Below are positions 1 through 10,639 of a stretch of DNA of 64,000 nt, one piece after another. The notes under the pieces were generated by a model. That model searched no databases. It was not told the DNA's origin and saw only the letters and a list, made by a program, of their open reading frames with translations. A program made the position numbers and the translations under genes. Each line of letters begins with the position of its first letter. Within the stretch, counting starts at the first letter, position 1. Origin of the DNA: Pseudobdellovibrionaceae bacterium (lineage in GTDB: Bacteria; Bdellovibrionota; Bdellovibrionia; Bdellovibrionales; JAMPXM01); assembly GCA_947462815.1 (NCBI GenBank), contig CANHQR010000008.1, forward strand, positions 1 to 64,000, written 5' to 3'.

Positions 1-1518
1 AGAGGCCGACTCGGAGTTCGGGCCCTGATGAGCATCGCCGACCTTATGTTCAGAAAGCTCACCACTGGCCTCGCAGCGGAACACCATCGGCTGATTGTCT
101 TGGACAGTCGCCAAGTTCACCGGTCTGCCCCAAATCGCCGCAACATTCTTTAAGGTCTCACGCATGTAGTCCGGCTGCATGTCGACACCTTCCCACAGAT
201 GGGTCAGCAGGAGTTCGCCACGATTTTCAAAATTGGCATCTTCGACCTGAATGATCGGCTGTCCGAAGTTGGTCAATTGAAACAACAATTGCCGCTTAAT
301 CGCCTTGAAGTCCTTCGTATCGACCTCGTATTGACCTGTTCGACGATTAAACTTGTACACGAACATTTTATTACGAACGCAAAACTCTTCGGTCAGAAAC
401 TCGTCGATGAAGGTCACATCGTTGTAATTGCGCCGAACTTCAAACATCTTCTCGCGGCCTAGTCCGAGTTTCAGATCCCAGCGCGCTTTTTCATGGATAT
501 CATCGCACTCATTCCACGGCTTCCCAAAGCGACCCTTATTCCATCTCTCTTCGATGTCGCGGAACAACTCGATACCAATCTTGTAGGGATTGAACCCGCC
601 TGGCGACATAGCCATAGTTCCGGAGTGAGCGTCCGCAAAGTCGATCACCTCGCTGTCATTGAGAATATCGCGAGTCATCATCTTCGAGTGCCAGTAAGAC
701 GCCCAGCCCTCATTCATGATCTTCGTCATGCCCTGAGGAGCAAAGTAGTAAGCCTCGTCGCGAATAATGGCGATTACATCTTGCTGCCAATTTTTTAAAG
801 GGGCGTAATGCATCAGAAACGCGAGGATGTCACGCTGAGGCTCACTGGGAAACTTAGCTGAACGCTTGGCCTCGTCTTCGCGTCGCTGCTTTTGGGAAGC
901 CACAAAATCCGGCGGATTGATGTACTCATCCATGTAGTCGCGATTCACTCGCAAGAGAGAAACTTCGGAGCTCCTCGCCTCATCCTGTCGTTCTTTTTCG
1001 GTCTTCTTCTTGATGTAGGGCGAGTAGCGGTCGATCAAGTTTTCGAGGGAGAGAACCCGATCGATGAAGTCTTCCACCGTATCGACACCATAGCGATCCG
1101 TATAGCGTCGGATCCGCGTGGCGTGATTCGCCATCGCATCCATCATCTTGCGATCAGTGGGTGCGAACCATTGGTTGTTCTTGAAAAAATCGCAGTGGCC
1201 ATAGACGTGAGCCATCACCAGCTTTTGATCCACCATGCGATTGCCTTCCATCAAGTAGGCATAGCAAGGATCGGTATTCACCACCATTTCATAGATCTTG
1301 GATAAGCCATATTCGTAGCTCTTGGAGAGTTGTTCGTACTCCATACCAAAGCGCCAATGCGGATAGCGCACGGGGAATCCACCGTAAGCAGCGAATTGGT
1401 TGATCTGGTCATAGGTAATCAGTTCGAAAATGGTTTCGAACATATCCAAGCCATAACCCTCAGCAATCTTGAGAATCTTGACCCGCCACTTTTCGAGTTC
1501 AGGCGTCAGATTGGCCAT
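1..1518 (-). CDS. spoVR: SpoVR family protein (C-terminus runs off the window)
   Basis: Open minus frame from ATG at 1518 to the window edge (MANLTPELEKWRVKILKIAEGYGLDMFETIFELITYDQINQFAAYGGFPVRYPHWRFGMEYEQLSK...). Third gene of the prkA-yeaH-spoVR arrangement. Confidence 0.92.
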   Translation of the reverse strand, partial: MANLTPELEKWRVKILKIAEGYGLDMFETIFELITYDQINQFAAYGGFPVRYPHWRFGMEYEQLSKSYEYGLSKIYEMVVNTDPCYAYLMEGNRMVDQKLVMAHVYGHCDFFKNNQWFAPTDRKMMDAMANHATRIRRYTDRYGVDTVEDFIDRVLSLENLIDRYSPYIKKKTEKERQDEARSSEVSLLRVNRDYMDEYINPPDFVASQKQRREDEAKRSAKFPSEPQRDILAFLMHYAPLKNWQQDVIAIIRDEAYYFAPQGMTKIMNEGWASYWHSKMMTRDILNDSEVIDFADAHSGTMAMSPGGFNPYKIGIELFRDIEERWNKGRFGKPWNECDDIHEKARWDLKLGLGREKMFEVRRNYNDVTFIDEFLTEEFCVRNKMFVYKFNRRTGQYEVDTKDFKAIKRQLLFQLTNFGQPIIQVEDANFENRGELLLTHLWEGVDMQPDYMRETLKNVAAIWGRPVNLATVQDNQPMVFRCEASGELSEHKVGDAHQGPNSESAS

Positions 1519-1521
1519 GGC

Positions 1522-2619
1522 TTACTTTCCTTTTCCCAAGAAGTCTTTGATCGAGTCGAGAATCTTGTCTCGTGTTTCGATCTTCGAGATGACCAGCCGA
1601 TCATCATTGGGGAATTCACGCTCGAGATCCTTGGCGAACTGTCCGCTGCCGTACTTGGACTCCACTTGTCCATAACCAAACTGATTCACGTTGGGCAGGA
1701 AGAACTCGTGCAACAAGCGCATACACAGGCGCGTATCTTCGCCCGACCAATTGTCGCCGTCTGAAAAGTGAAAGGGATAGATGTTCCACTGATCCACAGG
1801 GTAGTCCGCCTGAACGATCTCCATCGCCAGCTTGTAAGCTGACGAGATCAAGGTTCCACCTGACTCGCTGGTCGAAAAGAACGTCTTTTCGTCGACTTCC
1901 TTGGCCGTCGCATCGTGAATGATGAAACGCGTCTCTAGCCCCTTGTAGTGCTTCTTGAGCCAAGTGTTGATCCAGAAGGACTCTAAACGAACGATCTCTT
2001 TTTGCTCCTCACCCATGGAACCCGATACGTCCATCATATAGATGACAACGGCATTCGTCTGGGGCTGCACGACTGGTTTGAAGCTTCGGTAGCGCATGTC
2101 CTGGCGAATCGGAATAATCACCGGTTCATCGGGACTGTAAGTGCCGCTGGATATATAGCGCTTCAGAGCGCGCTTGTAGCTGCTCTTGAAGTGGCGCAAG
2201 CCTTCCGGTCCAACCGGCGCGATTCCCGAATACTTGGACTTCACCACATCGATCCTCGAGCGACCTTTCGGTTGAATATCCGGGAGCTCAAGTTCTTCGC
2301 CTAGAATTTCCGCCAACTCTTCCATGGAAAGAGTGGCTTCGAGCTCATGTTGCCCTGGCTGATTTCCCGCTTCGCCCGAACCATCTTGAGGCTCACCATT
2401 GATCGGATCGCCGGCTTGACCTTGACCTTGACCGACGCCGCCCCTCTGTTTCGGACCATACTTGAAGCGCGGGAGATCAATCGACGGCACAGGAATTTTC
2501 ACGAAGTCGTTCTCACGCTTCCCAATCATTTCACCTTGGGTCACGTACTTCTTGAAATTCTCCTTGATCCGGCCGCGGACAATATCCTTAAAGCGGCTAT
2601 GATCTTCCCGAATCGACAT
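1522..2619 (-). CDS. yeaH: YeaH/YhbH (DUF444) family protein
   Basis: 365 aa; VWA-like '[18 protein letters not shown]'; lies between prkA and spoVR. Confidence 0.93.
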   Translation of the reverse strand: MSIREDHSRFKDIVRGRIKENFKKYVTQGEMIGKRENDFVKIPVPSIDLPRFKYGPKQRGGVGQGQGQAGDPINGEPQDGSGEAGNQPGQHELEATLSMEELAEILGEELELPDIQPKGRSRIDVVKSKYSGIAPVGPEGLRHFKSSYKRALKRYISSGTYSPDEPVIIPIRQDMRYRSFKPVVQPQTNAVVIYMMDVSGSMGEEQKEIVRLESFWINTWLKKHYKGLETRFIIHDATAKEVDEKTFFSTSESGGTLISSAYKLAMEIVQADYPVDQWNIYPFHFSDGDNWSGEDTRLCMRLLHEFFLPNVNQFGYGQVESKYGSGQFAKDLEREFPNDDRLVISKIETRDKILDSIKDFLGKGK

Positions 2620-2627
2620 TGAGCTCC

Positions 2628-4709
2628 TTACTTATTCTTCACGTCGCCACGAGCAAAAATACTCGCCACGTAATGCAGAACGTCTGTCGCCGAAATCTCG
2701 TCGTAACCATAGTCTTTGATCAAGCGCGCTTTCACGATATCGATCTTCTCCTGCGTTTCCTTGTCAACCACGCTGGAAACGAGGCTGGTGAGCTTGATTG
2801 AATCTTTTTGGTCTTCAAACAGCTTCAGCTCAAGAGCCTTATGCAAACGCTCGTTCGTCTTGTAGTCGAACTTTTTGCCCTCGAGAGAAAGTGCGCCAAT
2901 ATAGTTCATGATTTCGCGACGGAAATCGTCTTTTCGCGACTCAGGAATCTCAATCTTCTCCTCGATCGAACGCATGAGACGCTCATCGGGCTCCTCGTCC
3001 TGTCCGGTGAAGTGATTGCGCACGCGTTCCTTCTGTGTGTAGGCCTTGACGTTGTCGATGTAGTTGGCGCACAGCCGAGCCAAAGCTGAATCATCGGCTG
3101 AAATCGCACGCTGCACTTCGCCCTTGATGATCTCTTCGTACTCTTGTTTCACCACACCCAAAAGCTCGCGGTACTCCGCCTTCAGCTCTTCGTTCGCGAT
3201 CAAGGAGTGATGTTTCAGACCGCTCTCGAGTTCATTCATCACCATAAAGGGATTCACCGAGCCACGATTGTTTTGTTGAGCATTTACCAAAGCATTGGAG
3301 AGCTTGTCCTGAATGTAGCGAGGCGAGATTCCATCAAGGCCTTCGCGAACGCTTTCCTTACGGAGTTCCTTCACGTTGTCTTCCGTGTAGTTCGGCAAGG
3401 TCTTTCCATCGTAAAGCTTCATTTTTTGGAGCCGAGTGAGATTCGCTTTCTTAGGCTTCTCAAGTCTCGTGAGTACGGCCCACATCGCCGCCATCTCAAC
3501 CGTGTGAGGAGCAATCGAAATACCCCGCAGCTTCCTTGAGTTGAAATCCTTCTTGTAGATATTCACCTCGTGTCGCCACTTGGTAATGTAGGGAATATCG
3601 ATCTTCACCGTTCGGTCGCGAAGAGCTTCCATGAATTCGTTGTCTTGAAGACGGCGATATTCAGGTTCGTTGGTGTGTCCGATAATCACTTCATCGATGT
3701 GGGTCTGGGCAAATTTCTTTGGCTTTACGCGATGCTCTTGCGAGGCACCCAGTAAGTCATACAAGAAGGCCACGTCGAGCTTGAGAACCTCGACGAACTC
3801 AATCATGCCCCGATTGGCGACGTTGAATTCCCCGTCGAAGTTGAAAGCGCGAGGGTCCGAGTCAGAGCCATATTCGGCAATTTTGCGATAGTTGATGTCG
3901 CCGGTCAGCTCAGTTGAGTCTTGGTTCTTTTCATCCTTCGGCTGGAAGGTGCCGATGCCGATGCGATCCGCTTCACTCAAAACCAAGCGTTTGACTCTCA
4001 CATGAGACAGGACCTTACCCAAGTCCCCGTTGTAGCGCTCCATGAGCTGTCGGAAGATGAATCGCGAAGGGGGCGAGAGCTCACCTTCGATGTTGACGCG
4101 GAAATCACCCTTCGCGCCACGATTGAGCTCCTCCACAACCTTAGGACGAAGATCATCCGGGATGAGCAAAAGAGGTTCTTCGTGCATCGGCGACTCAAAA
4201 GCCTTCACACCTTTGCCTAACAACCCATCGAGCTCGCCTTTTTCATCAATCCACTCGAAGGTGTACAGGGCACCTTGATCGGTCTTCGCGTAGTTCTCAA
4301 GTCCACGCTTCAGCAACCTACAAATCGTTGATTTCGCAGAACCGACCGGACCGTGAAGCAAGATCACTCGCTTTTCAGTGCCGTAACCGAGAGCCGCCGC
4401 TCGCAAAACGTTCACGAGCTTCATCAATGGCACATCGAGACCGAAGACTGCATCTCGTCCGTCATTGTCGGCATCGTCGAAAAACTTGTAACGCACGATT
4501 TGCTTTTTGAACTCTGTATACTCGGAGGTTCCACGCTCGACGATCATATCGTAGAGACGTTGATAGGCATTGCGAGTGACCTTTGGATTCTCTTTAACTA
4601 ATCCAAGGTAATCGTTGAACGATCCGCTCCACGTCAGATCTCGATACTTCTGATTGCCTTGCCAATTTTTGATCAGTTGACCGAGATCCACCGATTGACC
4701 TGTCGACAT
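2628..4709 (-). CDS. prkA: PrkA family serine protein kinase
   Basis: 693 aa; '[23 protein letters not shown]' P-loop and typical PrkA length and context. Confidence 0.97.
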   Translation of the reverse strand: MSTGQSVDLGQLIKNWQGNQKYRDLTWSGSFNDYLGLVKENPKVTRNAYQRLYDMIVERGTSEYTEFKKQIVRYKFFDDADNDGRDAVFGLDVPLMKLVNVLRAAALGYGTEKRVILLHGPVGSAKSTICRLLKRGLENYAKTDQGALYTFEWIDEKGELDGLLGKGVKAFESPMHEEPLLLIPDDLRPKVVEELNRGAKGDFRVNIEGELSPPSRFIFRQLMERYNGDLGKVLSHVRVKRLVLSEADRIGIGTFQPKDEKNQDSTELTGDINYRKIAEYGSDSDPRAFNFDGEFNVANRGMIEFVEVLKLDVAFLYDLLGASQEHRVKPKKFAQTHIDEVIIGHTNEPEYRRLQDNEFMEALRDRTVKIDIPYITKWRHEVNIYKKDFNSRKLRGISIAPHTVEMAAMWAVLTRLEKPKKANLTRLQKMKLYDGKTLPNYTEDNVKELRKESVREGLDGISPRYIQDKLSNALVNAQQNNRGSVNPFMVMNELESGLKHHSLIANEELKAEYRELLGVVKQEYEEIIKGEVQRAISADDSALARLCANYIDNVKAYTQKERVRNHFTGQDEEPDERLMRSIEEKIEIPESRKDDFRREIMNYIGALSLEGKKFDYKTNERLHKALELKLFEDQKDSIKLTSLVSSVVDKETQEKIDIVKARLIKDYGYDEISATDVLHYVASIFARGDVKNK

Positions 4710-4736
4710 GGAGAGCCCTCCCTTGCTTCGCCGTCT

Positions 4737-4758
4737 CGCTTCGTCTCAAAACGAAGCG
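4737..4758 (-). promoter_or_regulatory. Hairpin in the prkA leader (CGCTTCGT-CTCAAA-ACGAAGCG)
   Basis: Perfect 8-bp inverted repeat with 6-nt loop, 28 bp upstream of the prkA start; contains a GTCTCAAA half-site. Confidence 0.5.
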
Positions 4759-5001
4759 CATCCTCACTTAAGATTCTCCAACGTCTGCCCAAGCTTTGAA
4801 AGCACTAAGACATCTCGTCGACCTGCACCGCGAAGAGACTTCATAATGCGTCTAGGATTCGATCAAACTTAGACAGTCGCGGTTCGGCGCAACAACTCGA
4901 CTTAGGTCAAGTATTAGAAATCCTCATAGATGGAATAGGCCCGACGGCAAGACATCGATTTCGGAAGCCACTCACGGTCTCAACGATCAGGGCCGCCGCG
5001 A

Positions 5002-5685
5002 TCAGAAACCGCGTTTTTCAACGGTAAAGCTCGACGGCGCGTCGAGAACCCAATAGTCGTTTCGATCTTGAGCCTCACCCTCGGAATCAAGTTCCAAGCT
5101 TAAGGTCGCACCGTCTATAGACTGAGCGGAGAGCTTGCGCTGCGTTTGCCCTCGAGTGCGCTGCCATTGCTCACCTCGTGATGTTTGACAGGTCTCGAGC
5201 TCACCCTCCCGCAGGCAACTCACGCCGCGCTGACGAAGTTGGCGCAAGTCAAAGTCCAGATCAAAGAGCCAAGCCTGAATTTCCTGAGGAGAGATCGGGA
5301 CAGGCAAAATTTGGTCGAAGGCGCCCGATACAGATGGAGAAATGATCATACGCTTTTGCATGGGCAACAATACGCGTGCTTCTTGCGGAGTCCAAATCGC
5401 TGTACCCACCGACGTACCGAACGTGCCGCTCATCTCCGCACGACCATACCCATTGTCCTTCGCCACGACTTCGATCTCAAAGGACCACTTTTGAACGATC
5501 GCCTGTTTTCCAGGAGCTTTGATGGTCTTACTCGCTCGCCCCTCACCCTGCCAGCGCCCCATTTTTCCCGGAGGCGTGGCGGGCGCCGAATCACGTGTCG
5601 GCTTTGAAATGCTCGAACAACCGCTCACGATCACCAATTGAAAAAATAAAAGCCCGGTCAACAGCAGGGCTTTCGAAAATTGAAT
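5002..5685 (-). CDS. LolB-like outer-membrane lipoprotein (start codon uncertain)
   Basis: Lipobox-type signal 'QFSKALLLTGLLFFQLVIVSGCSS' and LolB-like body; follows a TPR-protein gene, as lolB does in many proteobacteria. No ATG/GTG/TTG gives a sensible signal peptide; ATT at 5685 would. Confidence 0.55.
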   Translation of the reverse strand: MQFSKALLLTGLLFFQLVIVSGCSSISKPTRDSAPATPPGKMGRWQGEGRASKTIKAPGKQAIVQKWSFEIEVVAKDNGYGRAEMSGTFGTSVGTAIWTPQEARVLLPMQKRMIISPSVSGAFDQILPVPISPQEIQAWLFDLDFDLRQLRQRGVSCLREGELETCQTSRGEQWQRTRGQTQRKLSAQSIDGATLSLELDSEGEAQDRNDYWVLDAPSSFTVEKRGF

Positions 5686-5707
5686 CCAAGTTTGCGTTGT
5701 CGGATCT

Positions 5708-7591
5708 TCAGCGTGAAGCGGGTCGCCGTTCGTTTTCGCGAGCCAACTCTTCGATCTGTCGATCGACGATAAGAATCTTGGCACGAATTCTTTCTGGTGA
5801 AACGCCAACTTCGACTCCTGACTGACCAGCTTCGCGGCGGCGCTGAATTTCGCGTTCAGCCAAACCAACGGCCTTTTCATAAACGCGCTTCGCACGCTCG
5901 GGCATTCTGAATCGATAGTATGCATCTCCCAAGTGATCGGCAATGATCGCTTCGTCGGGCTGGAGTTGATGCGCCTGCTCCAAAGTTTTGACAGCCTGCT
6001 CGAACTTACCTTGCTTGAAATAGACCCAACCCAATGTGTCGACGATATACCCATCGTCACCCTTGAGACTCACCGCACGCTTGGCGAGCTCCTCGGCCTC
6101 GACCAGGCTCTGCTCTTCCTCCGCCAAAGAATAGGCGAGGTAATTCAGAGCTTGCACGTGATCTTGATCCAACTCTATTACCCGACGCATCCACTCGAGC
6201 GTCGACTTTTTGTCGCCCAGCTTGTCGAACACCGACCCGAGATAGAATCGCAACTGAGCATTCTTAGGAAATCTCTCGACCGCCGACTTCAACATATCCA
6301 GAGATTTTTTGTGAGAGCCCTGATCATCGAGAAGTGAGGCATAAAGAGCATAAAACTGTTCATGCTCCGGCGATTCTTCAATAGCAGCCTCAATGGTCGT
6401 CACCGCCTTATCCACATCGCCAATCAATTTATGCAAATAGGACGCATGAACGCGAGATTCCACATAGTACGAGCTGCCGGTGGGAATTTTGAGAAAATGG
6501 GGAATGGCCGACCGATAGTCCTTCACCTCTTCATAGACTGCGCCCAGATAAAAGCGCAGCTTATCCGCCGTGGGCATTTTCGAGATCAATTCCTCGAGAC
6601 GGAGGATCGCCTCTTTATAGCTCTTGGTCTGAATCAGCGTGTAGGCGATCTTAACGCGTACACCTAAATCTTCGCTGTCAGAGGCCTCCACTATTTTCAA
6701 CTGCTCGAGAGCCTCGGCAAACTTTTCGTCCTGGAGATAGTACTGCGCCAATGATTCCGCGAGAGTCGACGCCGGGCCATGCTTCGCTTGATGAGCGTTC
6801 AGCAGTTCAACAGCTTTGGGGCGACGGTTTGATTCTTCATAAAGTTGTGCGAGTGCGAGAACTGAATCGTGAAAGCCTGGCTTCAGCGAGATTGCCTTAA
6901 GCAGGGCGGCCTCCGCCTTGCCACCCTTATCCATTTTGTTTCCTTCGAGGCGCACACGCCCAAGGTAATACCAAGCGAGGTGGGCATTGGTGTTGCCCTC
7001 GGCTTTGGCCAAAGACTCAAAGCGCTTACCAGCCTCCTCAAAGCGGCGTTGCTCAGCGTACAGGGCGGCAACGAACATCAACGCATCGTAGTGATTCGGA
7101 TCTCGTTTGATCACATGCTTGTACTGCTCTTCAGCCGAGTCGAACATGCGAAGCGCCGAGTACAAGCCGCCCAACATCATGCGAGCTTCTACATGTTCCG
7201 GAGACTTTTCCACCGCGGCCTTCACCTGCGCTACGGCCTCAGCCACCATGTTTTGCTTCACGTACTCTGCGGCCAAACGCAGTCGAACCTGCACGGATTC
7301 AGGATCATGAACCAAAACCATACGGTATTCTTCCAATGCGCGAGCCGGGTTACCTTCGAGGGCATATGCCTCGCCGAGGGCGAAGTGAAAATCCGCTTTG
7401 GCCCGAGGGCTCTCATGTTCCATAGAGTAGTCTGCAGATTTTGGAATTGCGACCGAAGCGGGCGCGCGATCTCGAACGTCGACACTGCTTTCGGTGTAAC
7501 CGCCACCTTCTGTGCGCGGGGCGCTCGCACATCCCGTCAAGGCGAACGCAAGAGTCACAGCGACGATTCGAATCTGAGTGTGTTTGGGCAT
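5708..7591 (-). CDS. Tetratricopeptide repeat lipoprotein
   Basis: 627 aa with many TPR units ('ALEEYRMVLVHDPESVQVRLRLAAEYVKQ...'); N-terminal 'LAFALTGCASA' lipobox. Confidence 0.9.
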   Translation of the reverse strand: MPKHTQIRIVAVTLAFALTGCASAPRTEGGGYTESSVDVRDRAPASVAIPKSADYSMEHESPRAKADFHFALGEAYALEGNPARALEEYRMVLVHDPESVQVRLRLAAEYVKQNMVAEAVAQVKAAVEKSPEHVEARMMLGGLYSALRMFDSAEEQYKHVIKRDPNHYDALMFVAALYAEQRRFEEAGKRFESLAKAEGNTNAHLAWYYLGRVRLEGNKMDKGGKAEAALLKAISLKPGFHDSVLALAQLYEESNRRPKAVELLNAHQAKHGPASTLAESLAQYYLQDEKFAEALEQLKIVEASDSEDLGVRVKIAYTLIQTKSYKEAILRLEELISKMPTADKLRFYLGAVYEEVKDYRSAIPHFLKIPTGSSYYVESRVHASYLHKLIGDVDKAVTTIEAAIEESPEHEQFYALYASLLDDQGSHKKSLDMLKSAVERFPKNAQLRFYLGSVFDKLGDKKSTLEWMRRVIELDQDHVQALNYLAYSLAEEEQSLVEAEELAKRAVSLKGDDGYIVDTLGWVYFKQGKFEQAVKTLEQAHQLQPDEAIIADHLGDAYYRFRMPERAKRVYEKAVGLAEREIQRRREAGQSGVEVGVSPERIRAKILIVDRQIEELARENERRPASR

Positions 7592-7746
7592 AGCCCCTCC
7601 ACATCTCAGATCGGCACATTTCGGCTTCGGCTTGATCGGCTGACCTTGGAAAACACTGTGGCCATGCCTGATTCGCGGCGATGGTCGAGTCGACTGTAAC
7701 CCCGGCTCAGGCCAGCTCTAAACAGAGCTTAGAGGCTCTCATGGCC

Positions 7747-8433
7747 TCATTTCCTTTTGTCTTGGCTTCGACTTGCCGTGCGAGCCGATTCCCGGTGCAA
7801 CACGCCTACGTCATCGCCCGAGAACCGAAAACTCTCCTCGTCCTGTCCCGAAATGAGACGCTCGACGTTGAGAGTGCTCTCATTCCTAGCATTGCGTCCC
7901 GACGACCAAACCAAGACCGCGCGCAAATGCGGCAGACTGACATAGTGGTAAGCCCGTCCCCATGGATCCTTACCAATCTGCTTCACTTGCAAGGCTGGCA
8001 TGGTCGAATTCACAATCGATGCGGGAGCGCGCGAGCCAGATGAATTCAGCGATGCTTCCAGTTCATGCGCCATTTCACCTGATGCACTCTCGACGAAGTT
8101 GGCCTCGAGCATTTGCTGCGCAAGGACTTCAGACTGCGCACGAGCAATCGGCGTCTCGCCGTCGCGGAGCACCTCGGAGATCACGCCGCCGAGTACCACA
8201 GCCATGATGGACCAAAGTCCAATCATCACCACCAAGTCTGCTGTCCCGAAGCGTCGCGGATCCGACGACATACTGCCTCCGAAGGCGGATTTTGCTCGAC
8301 CTACTCGACCAAGAGCCTGTGTCTGATCATTCGGCAGCTTTGGACCTAAACTTGAGTCGGGCGAGCTAACCGGGGACATGTAAATCAGCGTCAGATTTTT
8401 GAAGTCCGCCTCGAATTGCAGCTTTACGTTCAA
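7747..8433 (-). CDS. Type II secretion pseudopilin (GspG)-like single-TM protein
   Basis: 'ADLVVMIGLWSIMAVVLGGVISEVL' TM helix and C-terminal 'GKDPWGRAYHYVSLPHLRAVLVWSSGRNARNES', resembling the GspG 'DPWG..Y.Y...SxGxDG' region. Confidence 0.5.
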   Translation of the reverse strand: MNVKLQFEADFKNLTLIYMSPVSSPDSSLGPKLPNDQTQALGRVGRAKSAFGGSMSSDPRRFGTADLVVMIGLWSIMAVVLGGVISEVLRDGETPIARAQSEVLAQQMLEANFVESASGEMAHELEASLNSSGSRAPASIVNSTMPALQVKQIGKDPWGRAYHYVSLPHLRAVLVWSSGRNARNESTLNVERLISGQDEESFRFSGDDVGVLHRESARTASRSQDKRK

Positions 8434-8721
8434 TTAATACTTAGTGATTTCAAGCATTTGAATATAGCTACAATCAGGTCCAGCCTGGCTTGACAAGCTG
8501 TGGCGGCCTGAATATGTTGCGCTCGGATTTGGGGCGGGATTTCCCTAAGGCTTTGAAAATCGAGATAAATTCGGCGCGACCGGCAACGCATGATGCGGCG
8601 AAACGAGCGACGCGAGATCGAGACCTCAAAGCTCAAGACGGAATCCCCAGGCCGACGAGAAAAGTTCTCTTCGGCTCTTTGAAACGGTCATGGGGGAGTT
8701 TTAACTCCGTTAGGAGGCAAA

Positions 8722-9267
8722 TTGATCAACCACAACCACTTGAACGGTGGCATCCAGGAGATGGGTCATATGACAGCAGCGGGTAAGGCGAGCGCAAAGA
8801 CGAAGATCATCAAGCGCTACCAGAACCGAAAGCTCTACGACACGCAGCAGTCTTGCTACGTCACTCTCGACGATATCGCGAAGATGATTCGCACGAACGA
8901 AGAAGTGATGGTCATCGACAACAAGACGAAGAACGACATCACGGCGGCGACTTTGACCCAGATCATCTTCGAAGCTGAGAAGAAGGCGTCGACTTACGCG
9001 CCGCTCTTCACTCTCCGCGAGATCATCCAAAACGCGAACGGCTCGATTTCGAGCTATCTCGCGAAACTCGGTGCGATCCCGCACGACTACGTCCGCAACG
9101 AAGCGGCTGTCGCTGCGCCTGAGCGTTCTTCGACAGATGACCTGAAACAGTCTTTGGAGAACCGCGTCGCGAAAGCTGCGCAAGCTGAGACTTCGGAATT
9201 CGGTAGCCGCTTCGCCAGCGAAGAGACGCCGAGCCTCCCGAACTCAAACAAGTCACTCAACAACTGA
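8722..9267 (+). CDS. phaR: PhaR-type polyhydroxyalkanoate synthesis regulator
   Basis: 'KIIKRYQNRKLYDTQQSCYVTLDDIAKMIRTNEEVMVIDNKTKNDIT' matches the PhaR DNA-binding domain. TTG start with AGGAGG at 8712-8717. Confidence 0.87.
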   Translation: MINHNHLNGGIQEMGHMTAAGKASAKTKIIKRYQNRKLYDTQQSCYVTLDDIAKMIRTNEEVMVIDNKTKNDITAATLTQIIFEAEKKASTYAPLFTLREIIQNANGSISSYLAKLGAIPHDYVRNEAAVAAPERSSTDDLKQSLENRVAKAAQAETSEFGSRFASEETPSLPNSNKSLNN

Positions 9268-9294
9268 TCGATCAACCAAGATCGAAGTTTAAGA

Positions 9295-9327
9295 AGCCTG
9301 AGGCCCGTTGCCTCGGGCTTTTTTTTG
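9295..9327 (+). terminator. Rho-independent terminator after phaR
   Basis: AGCCTGAGGC-cccgt loop-GCCTCGGGCT followed by a T tract. Confidence 0.9.
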
Positions 9328-9349
9328 AACGGAGGATAGCCGCTCTACG

Positions 9350-10606
9350 TCAGTCGAAAGATCGTGCGTGAACAAATACTTTTTTTCGAGCTTTGACTTC
9401 GATTTCACGCTCGGTCACCAGATCACCTGCACTGTTGCCATACAAATCTAAGCCTTCGACGCGAATCTTGTATCGTCCTACGGGAAGCGACTGACGAGCC
9501 AGTTGAAAACTCGCCGGCAATGTCGACCACTGACGCAGATCCGCTCGGTCCGCGAGGTTCATGGCGATCCACGCGAGTTCACCGAGAGCTTCGTTTTTTT
9601 GTCGCAACTGATCGGCAAGTACGGCCTTTGTCGCAACCCCACCCATCCGCGAAGCCACGAGTCGCGAATAGTCGTCTTCCAAAGCTTTCACCGCGATGTC
9701 TTCAATCGAATAAATGCGGTGAGACTCAAACGACTGCGTTTCGCCCTTTTCATTCGTGAGATGAACGCGAGCTCGCTGGATCGACGAAGCGACCGGAACT
9801 AGCATAGGAAAACGAGGGGCCTCCGGACGCTGCGCTTTGCGCGGGCCCCAACCTTGCTGGTAGACGAGCACCATCTCGCCGAGTTGTTCGCGGAGTTTGC
9901 GGTCTCTCCACTCGGGGCGAATCTCGATATCAGGGAAAACTTTTTTCCATCGCTCCACCTGATCAGGGCGCTGAGCCTGAATGGCGGCACGAATGAGATC
10001 ACTGCGGAGTGGCGGATAATCGGGCGCTACTTCATAGGCTTTGGTGTACAGGATGTAGGCGTTGTCAAAGTCACGATCGGCTTCGAAGAGCACGGCACCC
10101 AAATAAAATGCGAAGGGACTTTGATTGAAGGCAGGTCGCTCATCGGTCCGTAGTGCATTGAGCTTGTTGTTCACCGCCCGCACTTGCACGACCGCGTTTT
10201 CAAACTGACCTAACTCAAGATAATTGATGGCGTTGAGTCCGTTGATCAAAACCTTCTCGAAATCGTCTCCCTTGTACTGCACCATCTCCTCGCTCAGCGC
10301 CAAAGACGCCGCAACTTGAGATACCGAATGATAATCTTTGAGATCGGCGAGGCGCTCGGCCTGCAAAAAGGCGCGCGCGCTTTCATCATAGCGACCGGCT
10401 GCTTGCAGAGCCGTGGCGTAGTCGAGCAGGTAGACCAATTGATCGCGGCCTTCGGCCTCGGCCTTAGGTTTGAGAATCTCTACAGCATGAAGTGGGTTAT
10501 CGCGCAAAGCGCGTCGAGCCGTATCGACTTCAGACTGATAAGTTGCGCACCCCGAGGTCAAGATCACAATGCCTATCTTGAGCGTGATTCTCAGGGCGCT
10601 GATCAT
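9350..10606 (-). CDS. COG3014-like lipoprotein
   Basis: 418 aa; 'IGIVILTSGCATYQSEVDTARRAL' lipobox; TPR-like body; adjacent to lpoB. Confidence 0.75.
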   Translation of the reverse strand: MISALRITLKIGIVILTSGCATYQSEVDTARRALRDNPLHAVEILKPKAEAEGRDQLVYLLDYATALQAAGRYDESARAFLQAERLADLKDYHSVSQVAASLALSEEMVQYKGDDFEKVLINGLNAINYLELGQFENAVVQVRAVNNKLNALRTDERPAFNQSPFAFYLGAVLFEADRDFDNAYILYTKAYEVAPDYPPLRSDLIRAAIQAQRPDQVERWKKVFPDIEIRPEWRDRKLREQLGEMVLVYQQGWGPRKAQRPEAPRFPMLVPVASSIQRARVHLTNEKGETQSFESHRIYSIEDIAVKALEDDYSRLVASRMGGVATKAVLADQLRQKNEALGELAWIAMNLADRADLRQWSTLPASFQLARQSLPVGRYKIRVEGLDLYGNSAGDLVTEREIEVKARKKVFVHARSFD

Positions 10607-10639
10607 AGGGATCTCGCTGTTGTGGTGCCCGATGCAGGT

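Noticed and set aside
6869-7699. Long plus-strand ORF (276 aa) in the track
   Set aside because: Lies antisense to the clear TPR protein; composition typical of shadow ORFs in GC-rich coding DNA.
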